Assembly (NCBI RefSeq): GCF_003667445.1
Contig: NZ_RCTF01000010.1
Span: 62,001-126,000, forward strand
DNA: 64,000 nt
Direction: 5' to 3'
From: Xanthobacter tagetidis
Lineage (GTDB): Bacteria; Pseudomonadota; Alphaproteobacteria; Rhizobiales; Xanthobacteraceae
Shown: positions 45,306 to 57,184 of the stretch, in pieces
How positions within the stretch are numbered: position 1 is the stretch's first letter
How the letters are laid out: each line of letters opens with the position of its first letter
Position numbers and translations under genes: made by a program
The notes under the pieces: generated by a model
Database searches by the model: none
Seen by the model: only the letters and a program-made list of their open reading frames with translations
What the model was told of the DNA's origin: nothing

Positions 45306-46375
45306 GCGCTTGCAGCCTCCTGGTGGTGGGCGCGGGACCGGCCGGCGCCGCCGCGGCCGCCACCGCCGCGGGCCGGGGCTGTGACGTGACGCTGCTGCAT
45401 GATCCCCGCCGTGGCCAGGCCTGGGCGGGCGAGAGCCTGCCGCCGGGCATGCCCGATCTGGTGGCGGCCGTGTTCGGCGCCGCGATCCTCGACGGCCACC
45501 TGCCCGCTCACGGCACCCGTGCCGCCTGGGGCAGCGATGCGCTGGAGGAAACCGACTTCCTCGCCAACCCGCTCGGCGGCGGCCTGCTGCTCGACCGCGC
45601 CCGCTTCGATGCCGCGGCGCGGGCCGCGGCGGTGGCGGCCGGGGCGCGGCTGGTGGAGGGACGCGCCAGTGCGATCATGCACGCGGACGGCGCGTGGCAG
45701 ATCGCCCGCGCGGAAGGCGGCGCGCTCACGGCGCGCTTCGTCATCGACGCCACGGGACGCTCCGCCGCCGTCTCGCGCCAGCTCGGCGCGGGGCGCACGG
45801 CGGCCGACCGGCAGGTGGCGATCGTCGCCGCCTTCGCCGATGCCGGCGACGGCTTCCATGGCACCAGCATCGAGGCGGTGCCCATGGGCTGGTGGTACAC
45901 CACGCCCCTGCCCGGCGGCCGGCGCGTGCTGGCCTTGCTCACCGACGCCGACCTCTGGCAGGCACGCACGCAGGACTGGCCGGCGCTGCTCGGCGAGACC
46001 CGGCACATGGCGCGCTGCGCCGGCCCTTCCGCGTCCGCCGCCCACCCGCGCGCCTGGCCAGCGGAGAGCGCGAGCGCCCAGAGGCTTCACGGTCCGGGCT
46101 GGCTTGCGGCCGGCGACGCGGCGATGACGTTCGATCCGCTGTCCTCGCAGGGGGTCTCCGCGGCCGTGCTCATGGGCTCGCGCGCCGGCGCGGCGGTGGC
46201 GGACGCGCTTTCGGAGGGAACGATGCCAGACCTCGCGCCCTGGGCCGAGGACTACCGGACATTGGAAGCGGAGACGGCGGACCTGCGCACCTATTACGCG
46301 CGCCTGGAGCGGCGCTGGCCCACGGCGCCGTTCTGGGCGCGGCGCGCCGCCCAGGGCGCGACCCGATCAAATTGA
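45302..46375 (+). CDS. LodB-like FAD-dependent maturation protein
   Basis: 357-residue flavoprotein of the halogenase/monooxygenase-like group: VVGAGPAGAAAAATAAGRGCDV at the N-terminus, RARFDAAARAAAVAAGA, VIDATGRSAAVSRQLG, and GWLAAGDAAMTFDPLSSQGVSAA for the second FAD contact. In known lodAB and goxAB pairs this protein is needed to build the CTQ cofactor of its partner oxidase in the cytoplasm. Overlap with the LodA-like stop (ATGA) and identical gene order support that role. The last codons lie inside a palindromic repeat. Confidence 0.85.
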   Translation: MSACSLLVVGAGPAGAAAAATAAGRGCDVTLLHDPRRGQAWAGESLPPGMPDLVAAVFGAAILDGHLPAHGTRAAWGSDALEETDFLANPLGGGLLLDRARFDAAARAAAVAAGARLVEGRASAIMHADGAWQIARAEGGALTARFVIDATGRSAAVSRQLGAGRTAADRQVAIVAAFADAGDGFHGTSIEAVPMGWWYTTPLPGGRRVLALLTDADLWQARTQDWPALLGETRHMARCAGPSASAAHPRAWPAESASAQRLHGPGWLAAGDAAMTFDPLSSQGVSAAVLMGSRAGAAVADALSEGTMPDLAPWAEDYRTLEAETADLRTYYARLERRWPTAPFWARRAAQGATRSN

Positions 46376-46405
46376 ATCAATTTGATCGGGCATCGTGTTC
46401 TCTAG
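46362..46405. repeat. Palindromic intergenic element, copy 2, likely bidirectional terminator
   Basis: Perfect 12-bp arms CCCGATCAAATT (46362-46373) and AATTTGATCGGG (46379-46390) with a 5-base loop, then TGTTCTCTAGCGC. It contains the LodB stop codon and ends at the convergent Omp stop. It shares arms and the CTCTAG tail with the element at 2866-2905. Confidence 0.6.
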
Positions 46406-47103
46406 CGCATGGCGTAGCGCACGCCGAGCCGCACCTGGTGGGCGGAGAGCCCCTCCACCTCCAGCGGCACGCTGCCCGAGGGCATGGGCGCGGAGACCGA
46501 GCCGAGATTGACGTAGCGATAGCCGAGATCGACGCTCAGCGCCGAGGTGAAGGCGTAGCTCACGCCCGCCGAGATCGAATAGGCGAAGTTCCAGCTGTTG
46601 CCCTGGGCATAGCTGATCGGGGCATCGAGGGAGATGATGCCGAAGCCGATGCCGCCGCCCACATAGGGCGTGAAGCCGGCGAACGTGCCCACGTCCCAAT
46701 AGAGATTCGCCATGCCCACGGTGGCGCTTGCGCCCACGTCGCCGGCCACCGTCGCCGTGCTGCCGAGGGAAAAATAGTCGATGGTGCCGTCGACCCGGAA
46801 CGGGCCGGAGAAATCGTAGCCGAAGCCGCCGCCGATCGACCAGCCGGACCCGTAGTCCGGGCTGGGATTGAGCGGCACGGCCGCAGAGGTCACCGCGCCC
46901 GAGCGCGGCGCCACATAGCCGGCGTCGCCGCGCAGATACCAGCCGCTTTCCGGCCCGTCGTGCACCTCCGGCGAGGCGAGCGAGAAGTCGCCGGCCTTGC
47001 CCAGGCGAGGAGCCGGATCCGCGGCGAGAGCCGCCGCAGCCGAGGCCGCGAGCGCCGCTGCGCTGAGAGGCAGAACCTTACGCCACATCACGGGACGACC
47101 CAT
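46402..47103 (-). CDS. Omp25/RopB-like outer membrane beta-barrel protein
   Basis: 233 residues with a signal peptide (MWRKVLPLSAAALAASAAAALA) and an eight-stranded small barrel: GWYLRGDAGYVAP, SGWSIGGGFGYDFSG, LYWDVGTFAGFTPYVGGGIGFG, SWNFAYSISAGVSYAFTS and LSVDLGYRYVNLG, closing with QVRLGVRYAMR (near-terminal aromatic). Such porin-like proteins are abundant in rhizobial outer membranes. An ATG at 47088 is an alternative start. Monocistronic; convergent with the LodAB pair. Confidence 0.85.
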   Translation of the reverse strand: MGRPVMWRKVLPLSAAALAASAAAALAADPAPRLGKAGDFSLASPEVHDGPESGWYLRGDAGYVAPRSGAVTSAAVPLNPSPDYGSGWSIGGGFGYDFSGPFRVDGTIDYFSLGSTATVAGDVGASATVGMANLYWDVGTFAGFTPYVGGGIGFGIISLDAPISYAQGNSWNFAYSISAGVSYAFTSALSVDLGYRYVNLGSVSAPMPSGSVPLEVEGLSAHQVRLGVRYAMR

Positions 47104-47292
47104 GTTTCACCGATCATGGGCCGCAGGTTGCCACGGGATGCTTAAGCAGCGATTAACCCTGACAAGGGGTTAAGATGGAACAGCGCGCGCCGCGCCGGCC
47201 CTCCCTTCCGACAGCACGTCCCGGTCCCATCCTCGCCACGAAGCTGCCTAGAATCGCGGCCGATGGATCATCCTGATTCGGGAGCGGCCCTG

Positions 47293-47691
47293 ATGCAGCG
47301 TGCCTTCCGCGCGGCCCTGGCTTTGGTGCCCGCCGTATTCCTCCTCGCCACCCCGGCCGCCGCCGGGGGGCATCGCGACGACATGATGCTCCACGTCGAC
47401 ATGGCGACGCGGATCGAGCAGCGGTGCAACGCCCGCGCCATGGGCCAGCTCGGCCGCGAGGACAAGACCATGCGCCCGGAGGAGGTGGTGGCCTATGCCT
47501 TCGCCGAACCCAAGCTCGGCAAGGCCAGCATCGCCGCGCCGGGTGCCGCGGTCCGCAGCCGCGGCCACTGGTATCACCTCGCCTATCAGTGCCGCACCAG
47601 CGCCGATGGCATGGAGGTGGAGGACTTCCGCTACCAGCTCGGCGCCGAGGTGCCCCGCAACCAGTGGGACGCGCACAGCCTAGTGGAGTGA
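47293..47691 (+). CDS. DUF930 secreted protein
   Basis: 132-residue periplasmic protein. Signal peptide MQRAFRAALALVPAVFLLATPAAA, then the DUF930 pattern: EQRCNARAMGQL, MRPEEVVAYAFAEP, IAAPGAAVRSRGHWYHLAYQCRTS and GAEVPRNQWDAHSL. Two cysteines may form a disulfide. Function unknown; from memory the family is common in Hyphomicrobiales. GGGAG upstream favours the ATG at 47293 over the one at 47263. Confidence 0.75.
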   Translation: MQRAFRAALALVPAVFLLATPAAAGGHRDDMMLHVDMATRIEQRCNARAMGQLGREDKTMRPEEVVAYAFAEPKLGKASIAAPGAAVRSRGHWYHLAYQCRTSADGMEVEDFRYQLGAEVPRNQWDAHSLVE

Positions 47692-47768
47692 GTGGGCGGC
47701 GGGCCGGCGCGGAATTTTCCTCGATCGGCGCGGCGAAACGCGCTTTCCTTTGCCAAAGGATCGAGCCC

Positions 47769-48125
47769 ATGACCGACCCCGTCACCGACGACACCAGCGG
47801 TACCGCCCCGGCGGACGAAGCCGCTCCCGCGGCTGAGGCCCCCAACCGGCATCGCACGGGCCGCCATCACAAGCTGCGCAGCCAGGCCACGCCCGGCGCG
47901 GCAGCGGGCGCCGGAGCCGTCGGTGCCGGCGCGCTGGGCGTCGGCTCGGTGGGCGCCTTCGCCCTGGGCGCGCTGGCGGTGGGCGCGCTCGCCATCGGAG
48001 CGCTGGCCATCGGCCGCCTCAGCATCGGCCGGGCGCGCATCAGGCGGCTGGAGATCGAGGAACTGGCGGTCGGCAAGGTCGTGCCGCTGCCGAGGGACGG
48101 GAGCCGCCACGGGCAGAGGCGCTGA
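47769..48125 (+). CDS. Small Gly/Ala/Ile pentad-repeat protein
   Basis: 118 residues, not assigned. An acidic Pro/Ala N-terminus and a basic patch (NRHRTGRHHKLRSQ) lead into about ten pentads of type x-(L/I/V)-G-A-L (VGAGALGVGSVGAFALGALA, VGALAIGALAIGRLSIGRAR) ending RIRRLEIEELAVGKVVPLP. The pattern resembles pentapeptide/left-handed helix repeats seen in small conserved proteins of proteobacteria. It could be membrane-embedded or form a small solenoid. The ATG directly follows an AAAGGA ribosome site at 47755-47760. Confidence 0.6.
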   Translation: MTDPVTDDTSGTAPADEAAPAAEAPNRHRTGRHHKLRSQATPGAAAGAGAVGAGALGVGSVGAFALGALAVGALAIGALAIGRLSIGRARIRRLEIEELAVGKVVPLPRDGSRHGQRR

Positions 48126-48160
48126 AGCGACCGTGCCCCGCCTCGACGCCTCCCGGGCAG

Positions 48161-48270
48161 CGTCATGCCCCGGCTTGTCCGGGGCATCCACCCTGCCGAC
48201 ACGCCGCGCATCAAGACCAAGCGCCATCCCGGCCGCAAAGTGGACCCTCCGGACAAGCCGGAGGGAGACG
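48161..48270. repeat. RIME-like palindromic intergenic element
   Basis: About 110 bp made of two inverted hairpin ends: GCCCCGG-CTTGT-CCGGGGC at 48167-48185 and CCCTCCGG-ACAAG-CCGGAGGG at 48245-48265. The cores CGGCTTGTCCGG and CCGGACAAGCCG are mutually inverted, and the flanks ATCCACC and GTGGACC extend the symmetry. It resembles RIME/MITE-type elements widespread in Rhizobiales intergenic DNA and lies between a small gene and the end of uvrB. Confidence 0.65.
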
Positions 48271-48376
48271 GGGCGCTTTGGTGGAGGGCGCAGCGCTTCC
48301 AGCAGCATGGCGCCGGGCTTCTAGCCGTAGCGCGACGGGCGCCCTGCCGAAGGGCGGCGGTGCCCGTCGGGCTGCC

Positions 48377-50977
<2,601 letters not shown>

Positions 50978-51153
50978 GGCGCCAATATGGGGCCGCCGGC
51001 CAGCGGGGAAAAGGGCGCAGCGAGATATCCCCTGAATGGGGTGCATCAAATATGTAACACAACTCAAGAATGCAGCGAGCCTCGCTCCAAAAGGATTGAT
51101 GAATCGTTAATGCAATCTGAAGCTGCATCCACTCACTGCTCGGGGGGCAGGGT

Positions 51154-51927
51154 ATGGAGCGGATCTTGGCAAGGGCGACCGCCCTGGCGCTATGCGTCGC
51201 AACCGCGGGCTGCGACTGGACGACCACGACGGCACGGGACTCCATGCGTCCCGCCCAGTTGGTCGATTTCGCGGTTCCGGTCGCCTATGTGGACCCCGCG
51301 ACCGGCACGGTGAGCGACGATGCGTCGGTGCGCGCGGCACGGACCGGCGACGCCTTCCAGACCGCCTTCTCGCACCGGGCGATCCCGGTGATGACGATGA
51401 CGGACGTCAGCATTGCGGAATCCTCTCCGGCGCGGCGCGACTTCGTGCAGGACGCCCTGCTTCAGCGCTCCGACGTGCTGTGCGAGCATTTCGTCGACGG
51501 GATGTACATTCGCGTCACCGAACGCAAGTTCCTGCTGGGCGAGACCGCTCTCATCGCCTCGGCGGTGGGCGCCTTCTCCGGCGGGGCGGCGGCCGAGGCG
51601 CTGAGCCTCGTCTCCACCATCGCCCAGGGCACCGACAAGCTCGCCGACACCACCATCCTCCAGAACCAGCTCGTCACGCTGATCGCCGCCAAGATTCGCT
51701 CCAACCGGCAGCAGATCGTGGAAGAGATCATGAAGCGGCGGGTCAAGAACGGGCTGCCCACCTCACTGGCCGCCTACCCCGTCTCGCTCGCGCTCAGGGA
51801 TGCGCAGGCCTACCACCAGCAATGCTCGTTCATGTCCGGGCTGACCAACCTGACCGAGCAGGCGAACAAGCCCAACGCCTCCGCCACCGCGCCCTCGGCG
51901 CCGGCGAAGAAGGAGGGGAGCAACTAG
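51154..51927 (+). CDS. Putative lipoprotein of unknown function
   Basis: 257 residues. The first ~20 form a lipoprotein signal with lipobox TAGC (Cys20), so the mature protein should be lipid-anchored. A mid-region ALIASAVGAFSGGAAAEALSL is a hydrophobic Gly/Ala stretch, and the C-terminus (NKPNASATAPSAPAKKEGSN) is disordered. Cys109 in SDVLCEHFVDGMYIRVTERKF and Cys223 may pair. No family recognised. It is divergent from uvrB. Confidence 0.65.
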   Translation: MERILARATALALCVATAGCDWTTTTARDSMRPAQLVDFAVPVAYVDPATGTVSDDASVRAARTGDAFQTAFSHRAIPVMTMTDVSIAESSPARRDFVQDALLQRSDVLCEHFVDGMYIRVTERKFLLGETALIASAVGAFSGGAAAEALSLVSTIAQGTDKLADTTILQNQLVTLIAAKIRSNRQQIVEEIMKRRVKNGLPTSLAAYPVSLALRDAQAYHQQCSFMSGLTNLTEQANKPNASATAPSAPAKKEGSN

Positions 51928-52048
51928 GCGTCCGGCAGGCGCCGATGCGGCATGCCCCAGCGGCTGTTGCGTCCGGAAGCAATTGGCGATCCTCTGCGGA
52001 CTCCCTTCCGAATCCGGCCCCGGCCGGGTTCTCCGCGCCGGATCGCCC

Positions 52049-52411
52049 ATGCCGAACCTCTCCACTCTTCTGCCGCCCCACCTCTCGCCCATCCTCATGC
52101 TGGTGGCCTCGAACGTCTTCATGACGTTCGCCTGGTACGGCCACCTCAAGTACAAATCCTCGCCGCTGCTGATCGCGATCCTGGCGAGCTGGGGCATCGC
52201 CTTCTTCGAATATTGCCTGGCGGTGCCGGCCAACCGCATCGGCTCGCAGGTCTATTCCACGGCCCAGCTCAAGACGATGCAGGAGGTCATCACCCTCCTG
52301 GTCTTCGCCGGCTTCTCGGTGCTGTACCTGAAGGAGCCGCTGGGCTGGAACCACCTGGTGGGCTTCACCCTGATCGCGGCGGGGGCCTATTTCATCTTCC
52401 AGAAGTTCTGA
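52049..52411 (+). CDS. DUF486/DMT-family small membrane protein
   Basis: 120 residues with four membrane helices: ILMLVASNVFMTFAWYGHLK, ILASWGIAFFEYCLAVPANR, ITLLVFAGFSVLYLKEPL and VGFTLIAAGAYFIFQKF. The middle motif RIGSQVYSTAQLKTMQEV is characteristic of DUF486. The family is related to four-helix EamA/SMR-type transporters, but the substrate is unknown. Confidence 0.85.
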   Translation: MPNLSTLLPPHLSPILMLVASNVFMTFAWYGHLKYKSSPLLIAILASWGIAFFEYCLAVPANRIGSQVYSTAQLKTMQEVITLLVFAGFSVLYLKEPLGWNHLVGFTLIAAGAYFIFQKF

Positions 52412-52418
52412 CGGCGCC

Positions 52419-53564
52419 TCAGCGCGCCGGCACCACCCGCACGATGGCGCCGTCCTCGGCATCGAGGGCGAGCCAGAGCGCGCCGTCCGGCCCCTGGCGC
52501 ACGTCGCGCACCCGCGCGCCGATATCGAGGCGCTCTTCGCCCGCGACCTTGCCGTCGGCGATCTTCACCATCACCAGCGTCTGCGCGGCGAGGCCGCCGG
52601 TGAACAGGTGGCCCTTGAAGGCTGGCATGAGGTCCGCGGTGTAGAATGCGGCGCCGGAAGGGGCGATTGAGGGGTCCCAGTAGAACAGCGGCTGCTCCAT
52701 CCCGGCCTTCTCGGTGCCCTCGCCGATCCGGCCGCCGGAATAGTGCCGGCCATAGCTGATGACCGGCCAGCCATAGTTCCGGCCCGGCTCCGGCCGGTTC
52801 ACCTCGTCGCCGCCGCGCGCGCCGTGTTCGATGGTCCAGAGGGCACCGGTGGCCGGCTCCAGCGCGGCGCCCTGCACGTTGCGGTGGCCATAGCTGAAGA
52901 TTTCGGGCCGCGCGCCTGCCTTGCCGCGAAAGGGGTTGTCGGCCGGGATCGAGCCGTCCGGATTGATCCGCACCACCTTGCCGATGGTGGTGGACAAATC
53001 CTGCGCGCGCTCGGAGAGGGAATAGCGGTCGCCCAGGGTCACGAACAGCGTTCCGTCGCGAGCGAAGACCAGCCGGGAGCCGAAATGCTGGCCCGTCGCG
53101 TGGACCGGCTCCTGACGGAAGATCACCTTGAGGTCATCGAGCCGGAGCGCCTGAACATCCAGCTTCGCACGGGCCACCGCGGTGGCAGCCCCGCCCGTCC
53201 GCGGCTCGGCATAGCTCAGATAGATGAAGCGGTTGGCGGCGAAGTCGGGATCGAGCGCGACGTCGAGCAGGCCGCCCTGGCCCACGGCGAACACCTTCGG
53301 AACGCCGGCCACCGGCTCGGATGCCCGCCCCTCGCCATCGACGATGCGCAGCCGGCCCGGCCGCTCCGTCACCAGAACGCGGCCGTCCGGCAGGAAAGCC
53401 ATGCCCCAGGGATTTTCGAGCCCCTGGGCGAACGGCACCACGCGCACGCTCTCGCCTGCGAAGCGCATCGGCGCGCTATCCTGCGGCGCAGCCGATGCGG
53501 CGCCGGCGGCGAGCGCGGCCACTGCAATAACGATGAAAGAGAAAACCCGGTGCCGTCCAATCAC
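52419..53564 (-). CDS. PQQ-dependent soluble sugar dehydrogenase (Asd/YliI-like)
   Basis: 381-residue secreted six-bladed propeller quinoprotein. Signal peptide ends at AASAAPQD. Family markers: GLENPWGMAFLPDGRVLVTERPGRL at the N-terminus, GDRYSLSERAQDLSTTIGKVVRINPDGS, SYGHRNVQGAALEPATGALW (the HRNPQG-type PQQ/Ca site) and HGARGGDEVNRPEPGRNYGWP. It oxidises aldoses in the periplasm, using PQQ supplied from elsewhere. Its stop codon faces the DUF486 gene, and its start overlaps the stop of the upstream small membrane protein by 4 bases. Confidence 0.9.
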   Translation of the reverse strand: MIGRHRVFSFIVIAVAALAAGAASAAPQDSAPMRFAGESVRVVPFAQGLENPWGMAFLPDGRVLVTERPGRLRIVDGEGRASEPVAGVPKVFAVGQGGLLDVALDPDFAANRFIYLSYAEPRTGGAATAVARAKLDVQALRLDDLKVIFRQEPVHATGQHFGSRLVFARDGTLFVTLGDRYSLSERAQDLSTTIGKVVRINPDGSIPADNPFRGKAGARPEIFSYGHRNVQGAALEPATGALWTIEHGARGGDEVNRPEPGRNYGWPVISYGRHYSGGRIGEGTEKAGMEQPLFYWDPSIAPSGAAFYTADLMPAFKGHLFTGGLAAQTLVMVKIADGKVAGEERLDIGARVRDVRQGPDGALWLALDAEDGAIVRVVPAR

Positions 53565-53911
53565 GGCTGGCGGCGAACAGCGACCTTCGCCGCCGCCCTG
53601 CGGCGCACGGCAAGACCGGCCAGCATTCCGCCGCCGATGAGCGTGACGCCCATGAGCAGGGCCGGCCCCGACACGCTCTGCACCGCGGTGAGGGTGGCAG
53701 CGGCCGCGCGGTCGATGCTCAGCACGAAGGCAACCGTGCCGATGGCGAACATCAAAGCGAGCGTCAGCGCCGCCTGCGCCACCGCGTCGCCGGCCTTGTG
53801 CGCGCGCACGGCGCGGGCGAGCACTTCGGGATCGGCCGCGGAAAGCGGCGTCCGCGCGGAAAAGCCGGCGTGACCGAGAACGCGGGACTCAAAGTCGAAA
53901 GGCTCCGACAT
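53561..53911 (-). CDS. Small two-helix membrane protein
   Basis: 116 residues from the ATG at 53911. An acidic N-terminal region (MSEPFDFESRVLGHAG) is followed by two hydrophobic helices, AALTLALMFAIGTVAFVLS and VSGPALLMGVTLIGGGMLAGLAV, and a basic tail. Not recognised; it overlaps the sugar dehydrogenase gene by 4 bases, so co-expression is likely. A 16-bp palindrome lies 45 bases upstream. Confidence 0.6.
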   Translation of the reverse strand: MSEPFDFESRVLGHAGFSARTPLSAADPEVLARAVRAHKAGDAVAQAALTLALMFAIGTVAFVLSIDRAAAATLTAVQSVSGPALLMGVTLIGGGMLAGLAVRRRAAAKVAVRRQP

Positions 53912-53955
53912 GATGCACTCGCTCGATGTTCTTGCCGACCCGGGCATTACCGCCG

Positions 53956-53971
53956 CGAATCAGCTGATTCG
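53956..53971. promoter_or_regulatory. 16-bp palindrome, possible operator
   Basis: CGAATCAGCTGATTCG is a perfect palindrome 45 bases upstream of the ATG at 53911. A dimeric regulator site is plausible. The rest of 53912-54163 shows no gene. Confidence 0.35.
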
Positions 53972-54163
53972 ACCTGTAAAGGGTGGAGTTCAACTGTGGC
54001 CCAACGGCGGAGAACCATGGCGACATCGTGACACCTGGTCACGGTCCCGCGATTTCCCGCCGCGTACCAAGCAGTTGGAGGCTTCGGCCCCGCGCCACCT
54101 GACCGCCGATCAACCTGCGCCCGCGAAAAAAGGTTCCCACAGAAAAAATGCCGCGCCCCCTGC

Positions 54164-54799
54164 TCAGGCCGTGGCGCCCTGCGGCCGCCAGGCCATGTCC
54201 ACGTGGCCCGGCGCGGCTGCGACGCGGGCGAGCCAGGCGCGGATGGCGGGAAAGCCGGCCAGCGAGAAGTCGCCTTCCTCCGCCACATGGGTGTGGGCGT
54301 AGAGGGCGATGTCGGCGATGGTCAGTTGCGCGCCGACGAAGAAGTCGCTGCCCTCCGGCCGGCTTTCGAGATGGCGCTCCATCACATTCAGCGCGCCGTA
54401 TCCCTCCTCCATCCAGCGGTCGACGTCGTGGGTGCGCAGGTCGCGGCCGCCGCGCACCTGGCGCAGCCAGAAGCGGGCGGCGGCGATGCCGGGCTCGTGG
54501 CTGTGCTGCTCGAAGAACATCCAGCGCAAGGTCTCCGCCTTCTCCAGCGGCGCCTGCGGCAGGAAGCCGGTGCCCTCGGCGAGATAGAACAGGATGGCGT
54601 TGGATTCAGCGAGGAAATGGCCGTCGACCGCGAGCAGCGGCACCCGGCCTTCGGGGTTCATGGCGAGGAATTCGGGGGTCCGGTTCTCGCCGGCGAAGAT
54701 GTCCACCTCGATCAGGCGGAACGGCCGGCCGAGCTTGGCGAGCATCAGCCGCACCTTGTAGGAATTGCCGGACGACCCGGAGGAATAAAGCGTCAGCAC
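54164..54799 (-). CDS. Glutathione S-transferase
   Basis: 211-residue cytosolic GST. The N-terminal thioredoxin domain starts MLTLYSSGSSGNSYKVRLML with the catalytic Ser/Tyr region, then NPEGRVPLLAVDG and FLAESNAILFYLAEGT supply the glutathione contacts; the helical C-domain ends in LTIADIALYAHTHVAEEGDFSL. The GTG start at 54799 has GGAG six bases upstream. It may detoxify electrophiles; no substrate clue in the neighbourhood. Confidence 0.88.
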   Translation of the reverse strand: MLTLYSSGSSGNSYKVRLMLAKLGRPFRLIEVDIFAGENRTPEFLAMNPEGRVPLLAVDGHFLAESNAILFYLAEGTGFLPQAPLEKAETLRWMFFEQHSHEPGIAAARFWLRQVRGGRDLRTHDVDRWMEEGYGALNVMERHLESRPEGSDFFVGAQLTIADIALYAHTHVAEEGDFSLAGFPAIRAWLARVAAAPGHVDMAWRPQGATA

Positions 54800-54875
54800 G
54801 GCGGCTCCAGTCCCTGATCCTGGATGGCGGATGTCGCCGCCCTGTCTAGCCGAGCGCGGCCCGGGATTCACCCGG

Positions 54876-54949
54876 TGGTCCCGCAAATCCCTCCTGGTCC
54901 GGCACAAAATCCCGCCTGGTCCCGCAAAATCTCGCCTGGTCCCGCCGAC
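54876..54949. repeat. Short tandem repeat
   Basis: About three and a half imperfect copies of a 19-22 base unit beginning TGGTCC (54876, 54895, 54917, 54937), core TGGTCCCGCAAAATC. Intergenic, between the GST promoter side and the aminotransferase. Confidence 0.6.
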
Positions 54950-55042
54950 GTCCCGTCCCGGTGGCGGGGGCGGCGATTCATCACCGTCGGCGAACGCCGC
55001 CATCGCTTATCCTCGCTTGTTCGCGGCCCCGGCCTCCATTAG

Positions 55043-56365
<1,323 letters not shown>

Positions 56366-56495
56366 GGCGGACACTAGACAAAAGAAAAGGAACTTGCGGC
56401 GTAGACAAGCGTTGGCGGCGCGTTGGAGTCGGGCTAAGGCTTCGCCGTCGTCAGCGCTGGTCTCAGAACCCGCTTCCCATAGGAGGAACGACACC

Positions 56496-56969
56496 ATGAA
56501 GACTGTTCTCAAGGCCGGCCTCGCCGCCGCCGCCCTTCTCGCCTTCGGCGCGCTGCCCGCGTCCGCCCAGTCCCGCGTCCAGGTCGGCCAGCTGGTCTGC
56601 AACGTGGCGCCCAACGTGAGCTTCGTCATCGGCTCCGTGCGCGAGATGACCTGCAACTTCCGTCCGTCGGTCAAGGGCGCGAAGTCCGGTGCCTATCGCG
56701 GCACGGTCCGCCGCTTCGGCCTCGACGTGGGCGTGAGCGGCAAGGGCGTGCTGGTGTGGGGCGTGTTCGCTCCCTCCGCCAAGGTGCCCAGCGGCGCGCT
56801 GCGCGGCACCTATGTGGGCGCCTCCGGCAACGCCACCATCGGCGTCGGCCTCGGCGCCAACGTCCTGGTGGGCGGCTCGCGCAACACCTTCGCGCTCCAG
56901 CCCCTGTCCGTGGAAGGCCAGACCGGCCTCAACCTCGCGCTCGGCGTTTCCGACCTGACCCTGCGCTGA
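56496..56969 (+). CDS. DUF992 secreted protein 1
   Basis: 157 residues; AGGAGG at 56481-56486 gives a strong ribosome site. Signal peptide to ALPASAQ (~25). The DUF992 pattern is clear: VGQLVCNVAPNVSFVIGSVREMTCNFRPS (two conserved Cys), YRGTVRRFGLDVGVSGKGVLVWGVFAPS, GTYVGASGNATIGVGLGANVLVGGS and FALQPLSVEGQTGLNLALGV. Function unknown. It is followed by a rho-independent terminator. Confidence 0.85.
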   Translation: MKTVLKAGLAAAALLAFGALPASAQSRVQVGQLVCNVAPNVSFVIGSVREMTCNFRPSVKGAKSGAYRGTVRRFGLDVGVSGKGVLVWGVFAPSAKVPSGALRGTYVGASGNATIGVGLGANVLVGGSRNTFALQPLSVEGQTGLNLALGVSDLTLR

Positions 56970-57026
56970 TTCGGCGCCGCGCCGCCTCTCCCTGGAGCGG
57001 CGGCGCAGGCCGGCCCGGCCCGTCAA

Positions 57027-57052
57027 CGCGCCCCCTCGCGGGGGCGCGTTTT
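57027..57052 (+). terminator. Rho-independent terminator after DUF992-1
   Basis: Perfect 9-bp arms CGCGCCCCC (57027-57035) and GGGGGCGCG (57040-57048), TCGC loop, then TTTT. Confidence 0.85.
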
Positions 57053-57184
57053 GCATTTGTGGGCCGCAATCAAGGGGTTCGTAACCCTGTCGCCAGCGCC
57101 CCCTGTCCTATCCGCGCACCGCTGTTGCGCCTCGGCGGCGGGCGACGTACCTGTCATCCTTGTCCTTTGTTCTTGGGGGAACCC

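Noticed and set aside
54876..54949. Possible CRISPR array
   Set aside because: Units adjoin directly with no unique spacers and no cas genes are near.
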